64,000 nucleotides of DNA, taken from Bifidobacterium castoris. Lineage in GTDB: Bacteria; Actinomycetota; Actinomycetes; Actinomycetales; Bifidobacteriaceae. The notes beneath the pieces were generated by a model. That model worked only from the letters and a program-made list of their open reading frames with translations. It made no database searches and was not told the DNA's origin. Position numbers and translations under genes: made by a program. Location: contig NZ_QXGI01000001.1 of assembly GCF_003952025.1 (NCBI RefSeq), positions 372,001 through 436,000 of the forward strand, read 5' to 3'. Shown here in pieces: positions 37,407 through 47,544 of this stretch; the stretch's first letter is position 1; each line of letters opens with the position of its first letter.

Positions 37407-40400
37407 TCACGCCTCGACGCCGTAGAACAGCCGTTCGCACACCTCGCGGCTGCGTCGCATCTGGGCGAGGATGTCGTTCTCGAAGCGCTGGCCGTGGTTC
37501 GCGTCGTAGCCGAGGTAGACGGCGATGCCGCCGAGCGAGTACATGTCGGTCGGCAGGATGTCCGCCTGGCTGGCCCGTCCGCTCCACAGGTAGTTGCCGT
37601 TGCGCGCGTCGGTGCACATCTGCCACGCCTCGCCGAGCGTGTTCGCGTCCTCCTCGCCGATCACGTTGTCGGCCACGAGTTCGCCCAACGCCTCCGTGGT
37701 GGAGTTGACGCGCAGGTCCGGGTCGCCGTGCGCGTGTTGCAGCTGCAGCAGCTGGATGGTCCATTCGACGTCGCTCAGGCCGCCCTTGCCGAGTTTGAGG
37801 TGGCGGTCGCGCCGCACGCCGCGCGGCAGGCGTTCGGCTTCCATGCGCGCCTTGAGTTTGCGGATCTGCCCGATCTCCTCCTCGGTGAGCGCGCGGTCCG
37901 GGTAGCGCAACGGATCGGCGATGTTCGTCAGGAAATCATCCGCGAGCGCCATGTCGCCGCCGGCGGCGCGGGCGCGCAGCAGCGCCTGGCGTTCCCATGT
38001 GCTGGACCATGAGCGGTAGTATTCCTCGCATGACGCGTAGGAGCGCACGAGCGGCCCGTTCTTGCCTTCGGGGCGCAGGTCCATGTCGAGTTCGATCTTC
38101 GGTTCGAGGCTGACGGGGCCTTGCACGAGCATGCGCAGCTGCTCCTGGACCTTGCGTGCGAAGCGGTTGGCGGCCTGGTCGTCGGCGCCCGCATTGGGGC
38201 GGTAGATGATGATGACGTCGGCGTCGGAGCTGAAGTTGACCTCGCGTCCGCCGTAGCGGCCCATCGCGATGATGGTGATGGCCGCCGGGGCGGCGTCGAT
38301 GCCGTCGGCGCGCATTTGGGCGTTGACGGACCAGCGCAGCGCGGCGTCGAGGATCGCGTCGTACACGTCGGTCATGCCTTCGAGCATCTCGGGGCCTTGG
38401 ATGACGCCGCTCATCCACCCCAGTCCGATGCGTTCGATCTCGTGGCGGCGCAGGGCGCGCAGCGCGGTGGCCGCTTCCCTGGCCGCGTGCGAGTGGCGGT
38501 CGATGATCGCCGCGCACTGCGTGTCGAGGCTGGCGCGGGAGCGGGCGTGCAGCTTCGCGTCGTCGCCCAGCCAGGTGATCGATTCGAGGGATTTGTTGAG
38601 TGCGTCGCCCAGGTACCGCGAGTTGGACAACACGTGGCACAGGCGCCGGGCGGCGGACGGCGAGTCGCGCAGGAAGCCGAGGTATTCGTGTTCGCCGCCG
38701 AAGTGTTCCTCGAGCGTGCGCCAGTACAGCAGGCCCATGTCGGGGTTCTGCCCTTCCCCGAGCCAGCGCAGGACCGCCGGCAGGAGGATGCGGTTGATCT
38801 TCGCGGCGCGCGTGACGCCGTCGGTCAGGGCGCGCACGTGGCGCAACGCGGCGGCCGGGTCGGCGAATCCGATCGCCTCGTAGCGTTCGAGGGTCGCCTC
38901 TTCGCTCAGCGCGACCGCCTCGTCGGGCGAGGTCGCGCTGATCGGCAGCATCGGCCGGTAGTAGATGTCGTTGTGCAGGCGGCGCACCTGTTGGCGGGTT
39001 TCGTCGTATTGCCCGACGAGCTCCTCGGGGCGCATGTGCACGGCCCGGGCGAGCCGGTGCAGTTCGGGGTTCTGGTTGAGTTCGTCGGTGTTGAGCGTGC
39101 GTTTCCTCTCGAGGCCGCCGACGTTGCCGCGGCCCAGATCGGGGAACAGGTGGGTGCGTTTGAGCATCCACATCTGCTGGCGGTGTTCGAGCACGCGTTC
39201 GAAACGGTAGTCCCAGGCGAGCGCCTTCGCCTGGGGCCGTGAGACGTAGCCGCCGTCGGAGAGCGCCTGCAGCGCGTCGAGCGTCGAGCGCACGCGCAGC
39301 GACGCGTCTGTGCGCCCGTGCACGAGCTGCAGCATCTGCACGGTGAACTCGACGTCGCGCAGGCCTCCGCGCCCGAGTTTGATCTCGCGGTCCTTGAGCG
39401 GCGCGGCGATGAGGTCCTCGACGCGTTCGCGCATGCGTTGGCAGTCGTTGACGAAGTTCTCGCGTCTGGCGGCCGTCCAGACGAATTTCGCGGCCATCGC
39501 CTCGTAGTCGGCGCCGAGGTCCGCGTCGCCGGCGACGGCGCGCGCCTTGAGCAGCGCCTGGAACTCCCAGTTCTGCGCCCACTGCCCGTAGTAGGCCTCA
39601 TGCGCGTCGAGGCGGCGCACGAGCGGGCCGTCCTTGCCTTCGGGGCGCAGCGCCCCGTCGATCTGCCACAGCGGCTGCTCGGCCACACCGGACACGACGG
39701 ACTGGCATATGCGCTGCAGCGTCGTCGCGATCTTCGTGCCGATGCGCGTGAGCGTCGGATTGTCGGTCTGCCCGTCGGCGGGTTCGACGACGTAGATGAG
39801 GTCGACGTCGGAGACGTAGTTGAGTTCGCGGGCGCCGAGCTTGCCCATGCCGATGACCGCGAAACGCACGTGTTCGGATCCGGCCGTCTCGCGCCTCGCG
39901 ACCGCGAGCGCGCCTTCGAGCGCCGCGTCGGCCAGGTCGGACAGTTCGCCGCTGATCTTCGGCTGGATCTCGATCGGGTCGCCGTCGGTCACGTCCTGCG
40001 CCATGATCGCGGCGAGCTGCTCGCGGTAGTCGGCGCGCAGCGCGCCGGTCGCCTCGGCGAGCGGTTTGGAGGCCATCGGGGCGCCGGACTCGGCGTCGGC
40101 GCCGACGGCCTCGAGGATGCGCCGTCGGCGTTCCTCGCGTGTGACGGCCGCCGTCCGGCGCGGTTCGGCGACGGCGGCGCGCACGAGCGCCGGGCGGAAG
40201 CGCATGAGCGTGCCCATCGCGTTCGAGGCGCCGAGCACGCCGATCAGGCGCGCCATGGCGGCCTCGCCGGCTGCGATCGAGGACAGCGTTTCGCCCCGGT
40301 CTGCGAGCGAACGGCGGATGTCGACGAGGTTCGCGAGCGCCGTGTCGGGGTCGTCGCATGCGGCGAGCTGGCCGAGCAGCGTCGCGACGGCCTCGTGGTC

Positions 40401-40511
40401 GGCGTCGGCGCCGAGCAGGTCGGCGATGAGCTGCTTCGCCCTGCCGATGCTCTGCAGTCCGGCGTGGATGACGTCGCGGGTGGGGATGTTCGTCGGTGTG
40501 CCTTGGTCCAT
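37407..40511 (-). CDS. glnE: Bifunctional glutamine synthetase adenylyltransferase/deadenylase
   Basis: Controls glutamine synthetase by adding and removing AMP. Has 1034 residues with two nucleotidyltransferase halves. The first has GKLGARELNYVSDVDLIYV and the second GRYGGREVNFSSDADVIIIY. Both carry the Asp-x-Asp pair, and both halves end with helical PII-UTase-like domains (KLGRGGLRDVEFTVQMLQ, KLGKGGLSDVEWTIQLLQ). ATG follows a weak site. It lies 40 nt downstream of metF and shows no other obvious neighbour tie. Confidence 0.97.
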   Translation of the reverse strand: MDQGTPTNIPTRDVIHAGLQSIGRAKQLIADLLGADADHEAVATLLGQLAACDDPDTALANLVDIRRSLADRGETLSSIAAGEAAMARLIGVLGASNAMGTLMRFRPALVRAAVAEPRRTAAVTREERRRRILEAVGADAESGAPMASKPLAEATGALRADYREQLAAIMAQDVTDGDPIEIQPKISGELSDLADAALEGALAVARRETAGSEHVRFAVIGMGKLGARELNYVSDVDLIYVVEPADGQTDNPTLTRIGTKIATTLQRICQSVVSGVAEQPLWQIDGALRPEGKDGPLVRRLDAHEAYYGQWAQNWEFQALLKARAVAGDADLGADYEAMAAKFVWTAARRENFVNDCQRMRERVEDLIAAPLKDREIKLGRGGLRDVEFTVQMLQLVHGRTDASLRVRSTLDALQALSDGGYVSRPQAKALAWDYRFERVLEHRQQMWMLKRTHLFPDLGRGNVGGLERKRTLNTDELNQNPELHRLARAVHMRPEELVGQYDETRQQVRRLHNDIYYRPMLPISATSPDEAVALSEEATLERYEAIGFADPAAALRHVRALTDGVTRAAKINRILLPAVLRWLGEGQNPDMGLLYWRTLEEHFGGEHEYLGFLRDSPSAARRLCHVLSNSRYLGDALNKSLESITWLGDDAKLHARSRASLDTQCAAIIDRHSHAAREAATALRALRRHEIERIGLGWMSGVIQGPEMLEGMTDVYDAILDAALRWSVNAQMRADGIDAAPAAITIIAMGRYGGREVNFSSDADVIIIYRPNAGADDQAANRFARKVQEQLRMLVQGPVSLEPKIELDMDLRPEGKNGPLVRSYASCEEYYRSWSSTWERQALLRARAAGGDMALADDFLTNIADPLRYPDRALTEEEIGQIRKLKARMEAERLPRGVRRDRHLKLGKGGLSDVEWTIQLLQLQHAHGDPDLRVNSTTEALGELVADNVIGEEDANTLGEAWQMCTDARNGNYLWSGRASQADILPTDMYSLGGIAVYLGYDANHGQRFENDILAQMRRSREVCERLFYGVEA

Positions 40512-40550
40512 GGGTCCAATCTACCCGTGCTGGATGACGCTGCGGGCGGC

Positions 40551-41387
40551 TCAGCCGAAGAACGCCTTCGTGTTCGCCCAGATGCGCCGGGTGACGCACG
40601 GCCGGTTCATCGTGTACAGGTGGATGCCGTCGACGCCGCGGGCGGTCAGGTCGCGGATCTGCTCGGACGCGTAGATGATGCCGGCCTCCTTGAGGGACGC
40701 CGGGTCGTGGCCCCACATGTCGAGCATGGCGGCGAGCGGTTCGGGGATCCTCGAGCCGCACAGGCCGGCCATGTGGCGCACCGAGGCGCAGTTGGCGACC
40801 GGCATGATGCCGGCCTCGATCGGCACGTCGACGCCGGCGGCGCGCGCCTTGTCGCGGAAGCGCAGGAAGTCCTCGTCGTCGTAGAACAGCTGGGAGATCA
40901 GATGGGTGACGCCGGCGTCGACCTTGCGTTTGAGGTTGTCGATGTCCTCGTCGAGGCTCGCCGCCTGGGGGTGCTTCTCCGGGTAGCAGGCGCCGTAGAT
41001 AGGCAGGTCGGGGCGGCGCTCGCGGATGAACGCGGCCAGGTCGGAGGCGTGTCGGAACACGTTCGCCGGTTCGCGTTCTGGGTTGCGGTCGCCGCGCAGC
41101 GCGAGGACGCCGGCGACCTTCGCCTGGTCGAACAGGTCGAGCGCCTCCTCGGCGCCGGCCTCGTCGAGGTACTGGGCGGTCAGGTGGGCGACGGCGGGGA
41201 TGCCGTATTCGGCGCGCACCGTGTTCGCGATGCGCGCGGTGGCGGTGCGGTCGACCGATTTGCCGGTGCCGTAGGTCACCGAGATGAAGGCGGGTTCGAG
41301 GCCCTGCAGGCCGTCGAGCGTGTCGTAGATCGTGCCGACCGGCGCGGTGCGCTTGGGCGGGAAGATCTCCAGGGAGAAGATGGACAT
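40551..41387 (-). CDS. metF: Methylenetetrahydrofolate reductase
   Basis: FAD enzyme that reduces 5,10-methylene-THF to 5-methyl-THF, the methyl donor used by MetE. TIM-barrel of 278 residues with SLEIFPPK, FISVTYGTG, GVLALRGDRN, ACYPEKHP and SQLFYD; Glu in the first motif is the family's catalytic acid. The ATG at 41385-41387 follows GAGGACG, and the protein is short as in other bifidobacteria. It lies 157 nt downstream of metE across a strong palindrome. Confidence 0.95.
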   Translation of the reverse strand: MSIFSLEIFPPKRTAPVGTIYDTLDGLQGLEPAFISVTYGTGKSVDRTATARIANTVRAEYGIPAVAHLTAQYLDEAGAEEALDLFDQAKVAGVLALRGDRNPEREPANVFRHASDLAAFIRERRPDLPIYGACYPEKHPQAASLDEDIDNLKRKVDAGVTHLISQLFYDDEDFLRFRDKARAAGVDVPIEAGIMPVANCASVRHMAGLCGSRIPEPLAAMLDMWGHDPASLKEAGIIYASEQIRDLTARGVDGIHLYTMNRPCVTRRIWANTKAFFG

Positions 41388-41514
41388 GATGGGTCGTCCT
41401 CGGATACGGGAGGTTGGAACGGGAAAGCGGGAGGGGGTAAAGGGGTAAGGAGGAAGGGAGGGCATCGTCGTCGCGTGGGGGCCGACGGCGTCATGCGCCG
41501 GCGATGCGCGATGG

Positions 41515-41540
41515 GCGCGCCCGCCCCGGGGCGGGCGCGC
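41515..41540 (-). terminator. GC-rich perfect palindrome between metE and metF
   Basis: A 26-bp perfect palindrome: GCGCGCCCGCCCC followed at once by its complement, 5 nt from the metE stop. Read on the minus strand it has no T tract, so it may only weaken transcription into metF, or protect the metE mRNA end. Confidence 0.5.
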
Positions 41541-41544
41541 AGGG

Positions 41545-43845
41545 TCACAGGCGCGAGCGCACGGCCTTCGCGGCCTCGACCATGTGCCCGAGGCTCGGCC
41601 ACGTCTCGGCCTCGCCGCGGGTCTTGAGGCCGCAGTCGGGGTTGATCCACACCTTGTCGACGTCCATCTTGGCGAGGATCTCGCCGATGCGCTCCTCGAT
41701 CTCGGCCTCGCCCGGCACGCGCGGCGAGTGGATGTCGTAGACGCCGGGGCCGGCCTCGGTCTCGAAGTCGGCGTCGTCGATCGCGTCGAGGACGACGAGG
41801 TCGCCGCGCGACGCCTCGAAGGAGATGACGTCGGCGTCCATCGCGTCGATGTCGCGGATGATGTCGTTGAACTCGGAGTAGCACATGTGCGTGTGGATCT
41901 GCGTGTCCGGCCTCACGCCCGAATGCACGAGGCGGAACGCCGGGATCGCCCAGTCGAGGTACTTCGCGTGCCAGTCGGAGCGGCGCAGCGGCAGCTTCTC
42001 GCGCAGCGCGGCCTCGTCGATCTGGATGATGCGGATGCCGGCGGCCTCGAGGTCGAGGACCTCGTCGCGGATCGCGAGCGCGAGCTGGCGCGTCTGCTCC
42101 TCGGCGGAGATGTCCTCGCGCGGCCACGACCAGTTGAGGATCGTGACCGGGCCGGTGAGCATGCCCTTCATCGGCTTGTCGGTCCTCGACTGCGCGTAGC
42201 GGCTCCATTCGACGGTGATCGGTTCGGCGCGCGAGACGTCGGACCACACGATCGGCGGCTTGACGCAGCGCGTGCCGTAGGACTGCACCCACGCGTTCTT
42301 CGTGAACAGGAAGCCGTTGAGGCGCTGGCCGAAGTACTCGACCATGTCGTTGCGCTCGAATTCGCCGTGCACGAGCACGTCGAGGCCGATCTGCTCCTGC
42401 TGGCGGATCACGTCGTCGATCCGGTCCTTGATGAACGCGTCGTATTCGTCGCGGCTGATCTCGCCCTTGCGCAGCTTCGCGCGTTCGGCGCGGATCTGAC
42501 TGGTCTGCGGGAACGAGCCGATCGTCGTCGTCGGCAGCGGCGGCAGGCCGAGCGCCTCGCGCTGCAGCCGCTGGCGCTCGGCGCGCGCGGGCAGGCGCGT
42601 GAAGTCGTCGTCGGCGAGCGCCTCGAGGCGCGCCCTGACGGCATCGTCGCGCGCCACGCGGCTGCCGTCGAACAGCAGCTGGTTCGCCTTGAGCACGTCG
42701 GACGCCTTCTTCGCGTCGTCGTCGAGGTCGACGAGGTCGGCTATCTCGCGCACCTCGTCGAGCTTCTCGACGGCGAACGCGAAGTGCCGCAGGACGTCGT
42801 CGCCGAGCGCCTCCTCGCCCTTCGTGCTGAACGGCACGTGCAGCAGCGAGCAGGCGGAGGCGACGGCGACGCGTCCGGTGACGCGCTGCAGCCCCTCGAC
42901 GAGCGCGATGCTCTCCGCGTAGTCGTTGCGCCAGATGTTGCGTCCGGAGACGACGCCGGCGAACAGCGTCGTGCGTTCGCCCACGCCGTGGGTCCCGACG
43001 GCGGCGAGGTTCGCCTCGCGGCCCTCGACCAGGTCGAGGCCGACGCCGTCGAACTCGAAGAGCCTGACGGTCTCGTAGATGTCGGCGATGTCGCCGAAGT
43101 AGGTGTTGAGCAGCACCTTGACCCGCCCCTCGCGCGCCGGCAGGATGCGCGAGTAGAGCGACTTGAACAGCCGCACGTCGGCGTCGTCCTTGTCGAGCAC
43201 GAGGCACGGCTCGTCGAGCTGCACCCATGCGGCGCCGAGGTGGGCGAAGCGGCGCAGGATCTCGGCGTAGACGCCGGCGACGGCGTCGATGAGGCCCTCG
43301 TCGACCCTCAGTTCGCGCGCCTGGTCGTCGCGCGAGAGCTTGAGGAAGGTGTACGGGCCGATAAGCACCGGCTTCGTCTGGTAGCCGAGCGCCTTCGCCT
43401 CGAGGTACTCGTCGAAGGGCTTCGTGCCGTTGAGCCGCACCTCGGTCGCCTCGTCGAACTCGGGCACCAGGTAGTGGTAGTTCGTCGTGAACCACTTCTT
43501 CATCGGCAGCGCGGTCACGTCGCCGCGTTCGCCCTGATAGCCGCGCGCCATCGCGAACAGCGTCTGCTCGGGGTCGTCGAAGGACAGGCGGCGGTAGCGC
43601 GCCGGGATCACGTTGAGCAGGATCGCCGTGTCGAGCATCTGGTCGTAGAGGCTGAAGTCGTTGCTCGGGATCAGGTCGATGCCGGCGGCGCGCTCGAGCC
43701 GCCAATGCTCGGCGCGCAGCTCGCGGCCGACGCGGCGCACGTCGTCGAGCGACGCGTCGCCCTTCCAGTACGCTTCGATGATCTTCTTGAGCTCGCGGTT
43801 CCTGCCGATGCGCGGGAAACCGGAGATGGACGTGGGAACGCTCAT
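41545..43845 (-). CDS. metE: Cobalamin-independent methionine synthase
   Basis: Transfers the methyl group of 5-methyl-THF-triglutamate to homocysteine with zinc. Has 766 residues with the family's two TIM barrels. The N-terminus [14 protein letters not shown] and the C-terminal zinc site (HTHMCYSEF and PDCGLKTRG) with [17 protein letters not shown] are clear. I chose the ATG at 43843-43845, which has GGAGG 5 nt upstream; a TTG four codons earlier overlaps that site. It precedes metF on the strand and its leader contains no recognised riboswitch. Confidence 0.97.
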   Translation of the reverse strand: MSVPTSISGFPRIGRNRELKKIIEAYWKGDASLDDVRRVGRELRAEHWRLERAAGIDLIPSNDFSLYDQMLDTAILLNVIPARYRRLSFDDPEQTLFAMARGYQGERGDVTALPMKKWFTTNYHYLVPEFDEATEVRLNGTKPFDEYLEAKALGYQTKPVLIGPYTFLKLSRDDQARELRVDEGLIDAVAGVYAEILRRFAHLGAAWVQLDEPCLVLDKDDADVRLFKSLYSRILPAREGRVKVLLNTYFGDIADIYETVRLFEFDGVGLDLVEGREANLAAVGTHGVGERTTLFAGVVSGRNIWRNDYAESIALVEGLQRVTGRVAVASACSLLHVPFSTKGEEALGDDVLRHFAFAVEKLDEVREIADLVDLDDDAKKASDVLKANQLLFDGSRVARDDAVRARLEALADDDFTRLPARAERQRLQREALGLPPLPTTTIGSFPQTSQIRAERAKLRKGEISRDEYDAFIKDRIDDVIRQQEQIGLDVLVHGEFERNDMVEYFGQRLNGFLFTKNAWVQSYGTRCVKPPIVWSDVSRAEPITVEWSRYAQSRTDKPMKGMLTGPVTILNWSWPREDISAEEQTRQLALAIRDEVLDLEAAGIRIIQIDEAALREKLPLRRSDWHAKYLDWAIPAFRLVHSGVRPDTQIHTHMCYSEFNDIIRDIDAMDADVISFEASRGDLVVLDAIDDADFETEAGPGVYDIHSPRVPGEAEIEERIGEILAKMDVDKVWINPDCGLKTRGEAETWPSLGHMVEAAKAVRSRL

Positions 43846-43989
43846 GGGTGCCTCCAAAAATCGGGCTTGCTTGCTGCAACGTGCATCACGCTAGCAGACC
43901 GGCCCGGGCGGCGGCGCCCACGTCTTGCGAAAAAGCCGCGAAACGGCCATACCGGTTATTGAGACGACGTCATAACCGCAGCTTATAGC

Positions 43990-44007
43990 CCGGGCCCGAA
44001 GGCCCGG
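43990..44007 (-). terminator. Hairpin after the SixA-like gene
   Basis: A 7-bp stem CCGGGCC-CGAA-GGCCCGG, about 25 nt beyond the stop. It is GC-rich without a T tract, so a weak assignment. Confidence 0.35.
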
Positions 44008-44031
44008 CGGCCCCGCGGCGGCGCGGGAGCG

Positions 44032-44583
44032 TCAGTCGAAGTCCTTCGGCGAGAGCACGGCGATGAGGTCGGCCTCGTGCACGCCCCACTTGCGAAACGG
44101 CGCGTCCGAGCCGAACACGGCCACGCAGGCCGTGGACATGCCCAGCTTGAGCAGGTCGGTCACGTCCTGTCCGGACCGCGGGCCGGCAAGCCACTGGCAG
44201 GCCATCGACACGGTCGGCTCGTGGCCGAGGACGAGCAGCGTGCGCCGCTTGTCCTTGCACGAGGCGAGCGCGTCGAACACCGACTGCATGCCGTCCTCGT
44301 ACAGCGACTTCGTGTAGTCGACCTTCGGACCGTCGCCGAACACCTTGAGCATGCGCTCGCAGGTCTGGCGGGCGCGCACCGCGCTCGAACAGTCGATCTG
44401 GTCGGGCTCCAGCCCCATCGACTTGAGCCCCTTGGCCATGCGCTTGGCCTGCTTGAGGCCCTTGTCGAGCAGTTCGCGCTCGAAGTCTCCCTTCGCGTTC
44501 GACGGCTCGGTCTTCGCGTGCCGCATGACGAGCAGCACGTGTTGGTAGTCCTTCGCCTTCCTTGCGGCCTTCCTGACGTTCAT
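44032..44583 (-). CDS. SixA-like histidine phosphatase
   Basis: Has 183 residues. The histidine phosphatase motif is VMRHAKTEPS (RHG-type, His-A-K), and LVLGHEPTVS carries the second His. The small form with DFERELLDKGLKQAKRMAKGL is close to SixA, which removes phosphate from phospho-histidine proteins; substrate here is unknown. ATG at 44581-44583 has AAAGAG 5 nt upstream. A longer start nine residues earlier exists. It lies 78 nt downstream of trmI. Confidence 0.87.
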   Translation of the reverse strand: MNVRKAARKAKDYQHVLLVMRHAKTEPSNAKGDFERELLDKGLKQAKRMAKGLKSMGLEPDQIDCSSAVRARQTCERMLKVFGDGPKVDYTKSLYEDGMQSVFDALASCKDKRRTLLVLGHEPTVSMACQWLAGPRSGQDVTDLLKLGMSTACVAVFGSDAPFRKWGVHEADLIAVLSPKDFD

Positions 44584-44661
44584 GCACGCTCTTTCGTCCA
44601 TCGGTGGCCCCATCGGGGCGCTGGTCATATGCAGTATAGCGCCGTGGGCGCCGGCGCCCGC

Positions 44662-45729
44662 CTATTCGCGCTCGGCGTCGCCGATGACGCGCAGCTGCGC
44701 GTCGAGGTCGCGCAGCACCTTGCGCAGCTTGCGGTCGGAGATGTCGCGCAGCTCGAGCTCCTCGAAGACGGCCTCGCGCTGTTCGGGGCTGAGCGAGTCG
44801 ATGTCGGTCGTCGTGTCCTTCGCCGCGCGCTCGCGCCGGCGCAGCGCCTCGAAGCCGTCGGCCATCGCGCGCGAGACGACGAGGAAGCCGGTGTGCCCGA
44901 TCATCTGGTGGTCGGGGCGCACCGCCAGCCCCTGCGCCTTCCAGTTGCGCTCGAGGGTCTCCTGGATCTGCGGCTCGCTCCAGCGTCCCGATGCGCGCAG
45001 TGCCTCGGCGAGCCTGGCCATCTGCGTCGTCGTCGTCACATAGCAGGTGAGCACGCCGCCGGGCGCGATGACGCGCTCCGCCTGCTCGAGGCGGTTCCAC
45101 GGATCGAGCATGTCGAGCATGACGCGGTCGAACCATCCGGCCGGCAGCGTGGCGGCGACCGAGTCGAAGTCGCCGGTCAGCAGGTTCCAGTTGCCCGGAT
45201 GCGCGCCGTAGTACAGGTCGACGTTCGCCTGCGCGACTCGAGCGAACTCGGGGCGCAGCTCGATCGTCGTCAGCTCGCCCTCGGCGCCGCACGCCTCGAG
45301 CAGGTGCAGGCTCATCGCGCCCGAGCCGGCGCCCGACTCGAGCACGCGGTGGCCGCGGCGGATGTCGCCCAGCTCGACGACCTGGGCCGTGTCCTTCGGA
45401 TACATGATCTGCGCGCCGCGCGGCATCGACAGCACATAGTCGGCCAGCCGCGGACGCATGACGGCGTACCGCCAGCCGCCGATCGCGCGCGTGCCCTTCC
45501 ACGGCTTGTTCGCGTCGCGTTCGGGATGCTCGGCGTTGACCTGCGCCTCGCGCCTGGCCGTCACGCTCGTCACGACGATGCCCTCGCTCCTACCGATGAC
45601 GTCGTCATGCAGGATCAGGCCGTGCGCCGTCTGCGTCGAGCCTCCCGCGACGAGCTGGTCGGTGATCTTGTTCGACTTCCTGTCGGTGAACTGGACCTTC
45701 TCCCCCGCCACAAAGGGACCACGGCGCAT
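44662..45729 (-). CDS. trmI: tRNA (adenine-N1)-methyltransferase
   Basis: Methylates A58 of tRNA, a T-loop modification. Has 355 residues. It has an N-terminal beta domain and a class I SAM fold (VLESGAGSGAMSLHLL, TTIELRPEFARVAQANV, DRVMLDMLDPWNRL). The C-terminal MADGFEALRRRERA segment extends beyond the family core. ATG at 45727-45729 follows AGGAG. It is separated from the ABC ATPase gene by about 120 nt on the same strand, so a shared transcript is not clear. Confidence 0.92.
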   Translation of the reverse strand: MRRGPFVAGEKVQFTDRKSNKITDQLVAGGSTQTAHGLILHDDVIGRSEGIVVTSVTARREAQVNAEHPERDANKPWKGTRAIGGWRYAVMRPRLADYVLSMPRGAQIMYPKDTAQVVELGDIRRGHRVLESGAGSGAMSLHLLEACGAEGELTTIELRPEFARVAQANVDLYYGAHPGNWNLLTGDFDSVAATLPAGWFDRVMLDMLDPWNRLEQAERVIAPGGVLTCYVTTTTQMARLAEALRASGRWSEPQIQETLERNWKAQGLAVRPDHQMIGHTGFLVVSRAMADGFEALRRRERAAKDTTTDIDSLSPEQREAVFEELELRDISDRKLRKVLRDLDAQLRVIGDAERE

Positions 45730-45849
45730 ACGGCGACTCCTTGACTCATCGGCGCGGGCCTCGGGCGGCCGCGCCGTCCGGCACGTTTCCAACGCTTAGC
45801 GTACACGAGGGCCGCACGCAACCGCCGCCCGCGCCGGCCCGCGGGCCCC

Positions 45850-46737
45850 TCAGCCGCGCAGGCGCGCGCTCCAGCGACCCCCGTCGCGGCGCACCGCCAG
45901 GTCGAGGCCGAACACAGCCGAGAGCCGTTCGTCGGTCAGGCCCTCGTCGATGCCCCCCGCGTACACGACCGTGCCGGGCGCCGGGTCGAGGCCGGCCGCA
46001 CCGTCGGCGCAGGCGTCCGCCTCGCCGCCGCGAGTGCGCCCCATGACGGCCACATGGTCGAATCCCGTGGGGATCTCCTCGAGCCGGTGCGTGACGAGGA
46101 CGACGGCGCGCGGGTCGTCCCGTCCGATCCGCCCCAGGGCGCGCAGCGTGATCTCGCGGCCGCCCAGGTCGAGGCCGGTCATCGGCTCGTCGAGGATGAG
46201 CAGCTCGGAACGCGCCATCAACGACCGGCAGATCATGACGCGCGTGCGTTCACCCTCCGACAGCTTCGCCATCGACTTGCCGACGAGGTATTCGATGCCG
46301 AAGTCGCGCATGAGGGCGCGCGCCCGCGCGATCTCGGCGTCGGTGTAGGTGTCGCGCCAGCGGCCGGTGACGGCCTTGAGCGCGGTGACGACGGCGTCGA
46401 GCGGGTCCTCGACGCCGGGCAGCGAGCGCAGCAGCTCCGCCGAGCTCAATCCGATCAGATGGCGGTAGGAGAACACGTCGACCTTGCCGAGCCGGCGTCC
46501 GAGGACGTCGACGGTGCCCGACGAGGGGTGGCCGCGCGTCGCCATCATCTGCACGAGCGTGGATTTGCCGATGCCGTTGGGACCGAACAGCACCCACTTC
46601 TCGCCGCGGCCGATCGTCAGGTCGACGTCGGCGAGGATCGTGCGCCCGTCCCGGCGGAAGGCGACGCCGCGCAGGGCGACGGCGTCTGCGCCATGGCCCC
46701 GCGCCCCGGCTTTGGTTGTGGTGGTATCGTCTCGCAT
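45850..46737 (-). CDS. ABC transporter ATP-binding protein (YlmA-like)
   Basis: Single ABC module of 295 residues: Walker A GPNGIGKST, signature LSEGERTRVMI, Walker B LLILDEPMTGLDLGG, switch His in VLVTHRLEEIP. The last 50 residues are extra. No permease gene lies nearby, as for the cytoplasmic YlmA/ModF-type proteins; the partner is unknown. ATG at 46735-46737 has AAGGAG 7 nt before it. Divergent from bcp. Confidence 0.88.
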   Translation of the reverse strand: MRDDTTTTKAGARGHGADAVALRGVAFRRDGRTILADVDLTIGRGEKWVLFGPNGIGKSTLVQMMATRGHPSSGTVDVLGRRLGKVDVFSYRHLIGLSSAELLRSLPGVEDPLDAVVTALKAVTGRWRDTYTDAEIARARALMRDFGIEYLVGKSMAKLSEGERTRVMICRSLMARSELLILDEPMTGLDLGGREITLRALGRIGRDDPRAVVLVTHRLEEIPTGFDHVAVMGRTRGGEADACADGAAGLDPAPGTVVYAGGIDEGLTDERLSAVFGLDLAVRRDGGRWSARLRG

Positions 46738-46974
46738 CGGCGCGCTCCTTCTCTCCCGTCCGTTTCCCGTCCGCCGCGTGCATGCACGCTGCTGCCACGC
46801 TAGCGCACCGCCGCGCCCCGGCGCCGCGCACATTCCGGCATCCGGAAGAGGGCGGACCGCGGACGCATACCACCGGCGCCGAACGCGGCGGCGGACGGTT
46901 CGCTTTCGACGGCAAAACTTCCCCTGACCGCGTATTTCGCCCGCCCGCACCCGTTTTGCACTACCGTTGGGGGC

Positions 46975-47460
46975 ATGAGCGAAACAAACATGGTACGCCT
47001 GACCAAAGGCGATACGGCACCGAACTTCGAACTCGAATCCGACGAATACAAGCATTACGCGCTCGCCGATTTCAAGCATCAGAACGTCGTGCTCTACTTC
47101 TATCCGAAGGCCGGATCCTCGGTGTGCACCCTCGAGGCGAAGGACTTCCAGGACAACCTCGAGCGCTTCGCCAAGGAGGGCTACACCGTCATCGGCGTCT
47201 CCCCCGACGACGTGAAGGTGCTGCAGGAGTTCCGCGAAAGCAACGATCTGGACTTCGTCCTGCTGTCCGACCCCGAGTACACCGTGCACAAGCTGTACGG
47301 CGCAGCCAAGGAACACTTCAAGGACGGCAAGAAGACCTATGAGACCGTCCGCTCCACCTTCGTGCTCGACGGCGAGGACAGGATCGTCTTCGCCGGCTAC
47401 GACGTGAACGTCAACGGCCAGATCGACGAACTGCTCGAGCAGATCGAGAAGATCAAGTAA
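46975..47460 (+). CDS. bcp: Thiol peroxidase, Bcp/PrxQ family
   Basis: Peroxiredoxin of 161 residues. The peroxidatic Cys is in YPKAGSSVCTLEAKDF. The resolving Cys usually five residues later is absent (Lys-Asp-Phe there), so it works as a 1-Cys type with an outside thiol donor. GDTAPNFELES and FVLDGEDRIVFA are typical. The short leader between a GCACTACCGT box and the ATG is too small for a clear ribosome site; MVRLTKG at 46990 is an alternative start. It forms a second peroxide defence beside ahpC. Confidence 0.93.
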   Translation: MSETNMVRLTKGDTAPNFELESDEYKHYALADFKHQNVVLYFYPKAGSSVCTLEAKDFQDNLERFAKEGYTVIGVSPDDVKVLQEFRESNDLDFVLLSDPEYTVHKLYGAAKEHFKDGKKTYETVRSTFVLDGEDRIVFAGYDVNVNGQIDELLEQIEKIK

Positions 47461-47478
47461 CCGTCCCCCATAGGCATC

Positions 47479-47530
47479 ATACGCGAAGGCGGCCGGACCG
47501 TTTCAAAACGGTCCGGCCGCCTTCGCGTAT
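47479..47530. terminator. Bidirectional terminator between bcp and the small membrane protein gene
   Basis: A 25-nt perfect stem (47479-47503 with 47506-47530) starting ATACGCGAAGG and ending CGTAT. Convergent genes lie on both sides; T-rich runs are only in the loop. Confidence 0.88.
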
Positions 47531-47544
47531 CGTCCGGCACGGGG

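Noticed and set aside
43846-44031. Riboswitch in the metE leader
   Set aside because: The leader is under 200 nt with no S-box or cobalamin-type conserved core; only a GC stem at the sixA side.
45850-46737. ABC exporter with adjacent permease
   Set aside because: No membrane gene with a permease pattern lies next to this ATPase; bcp on one side and trmI on the other are soluble proteins.
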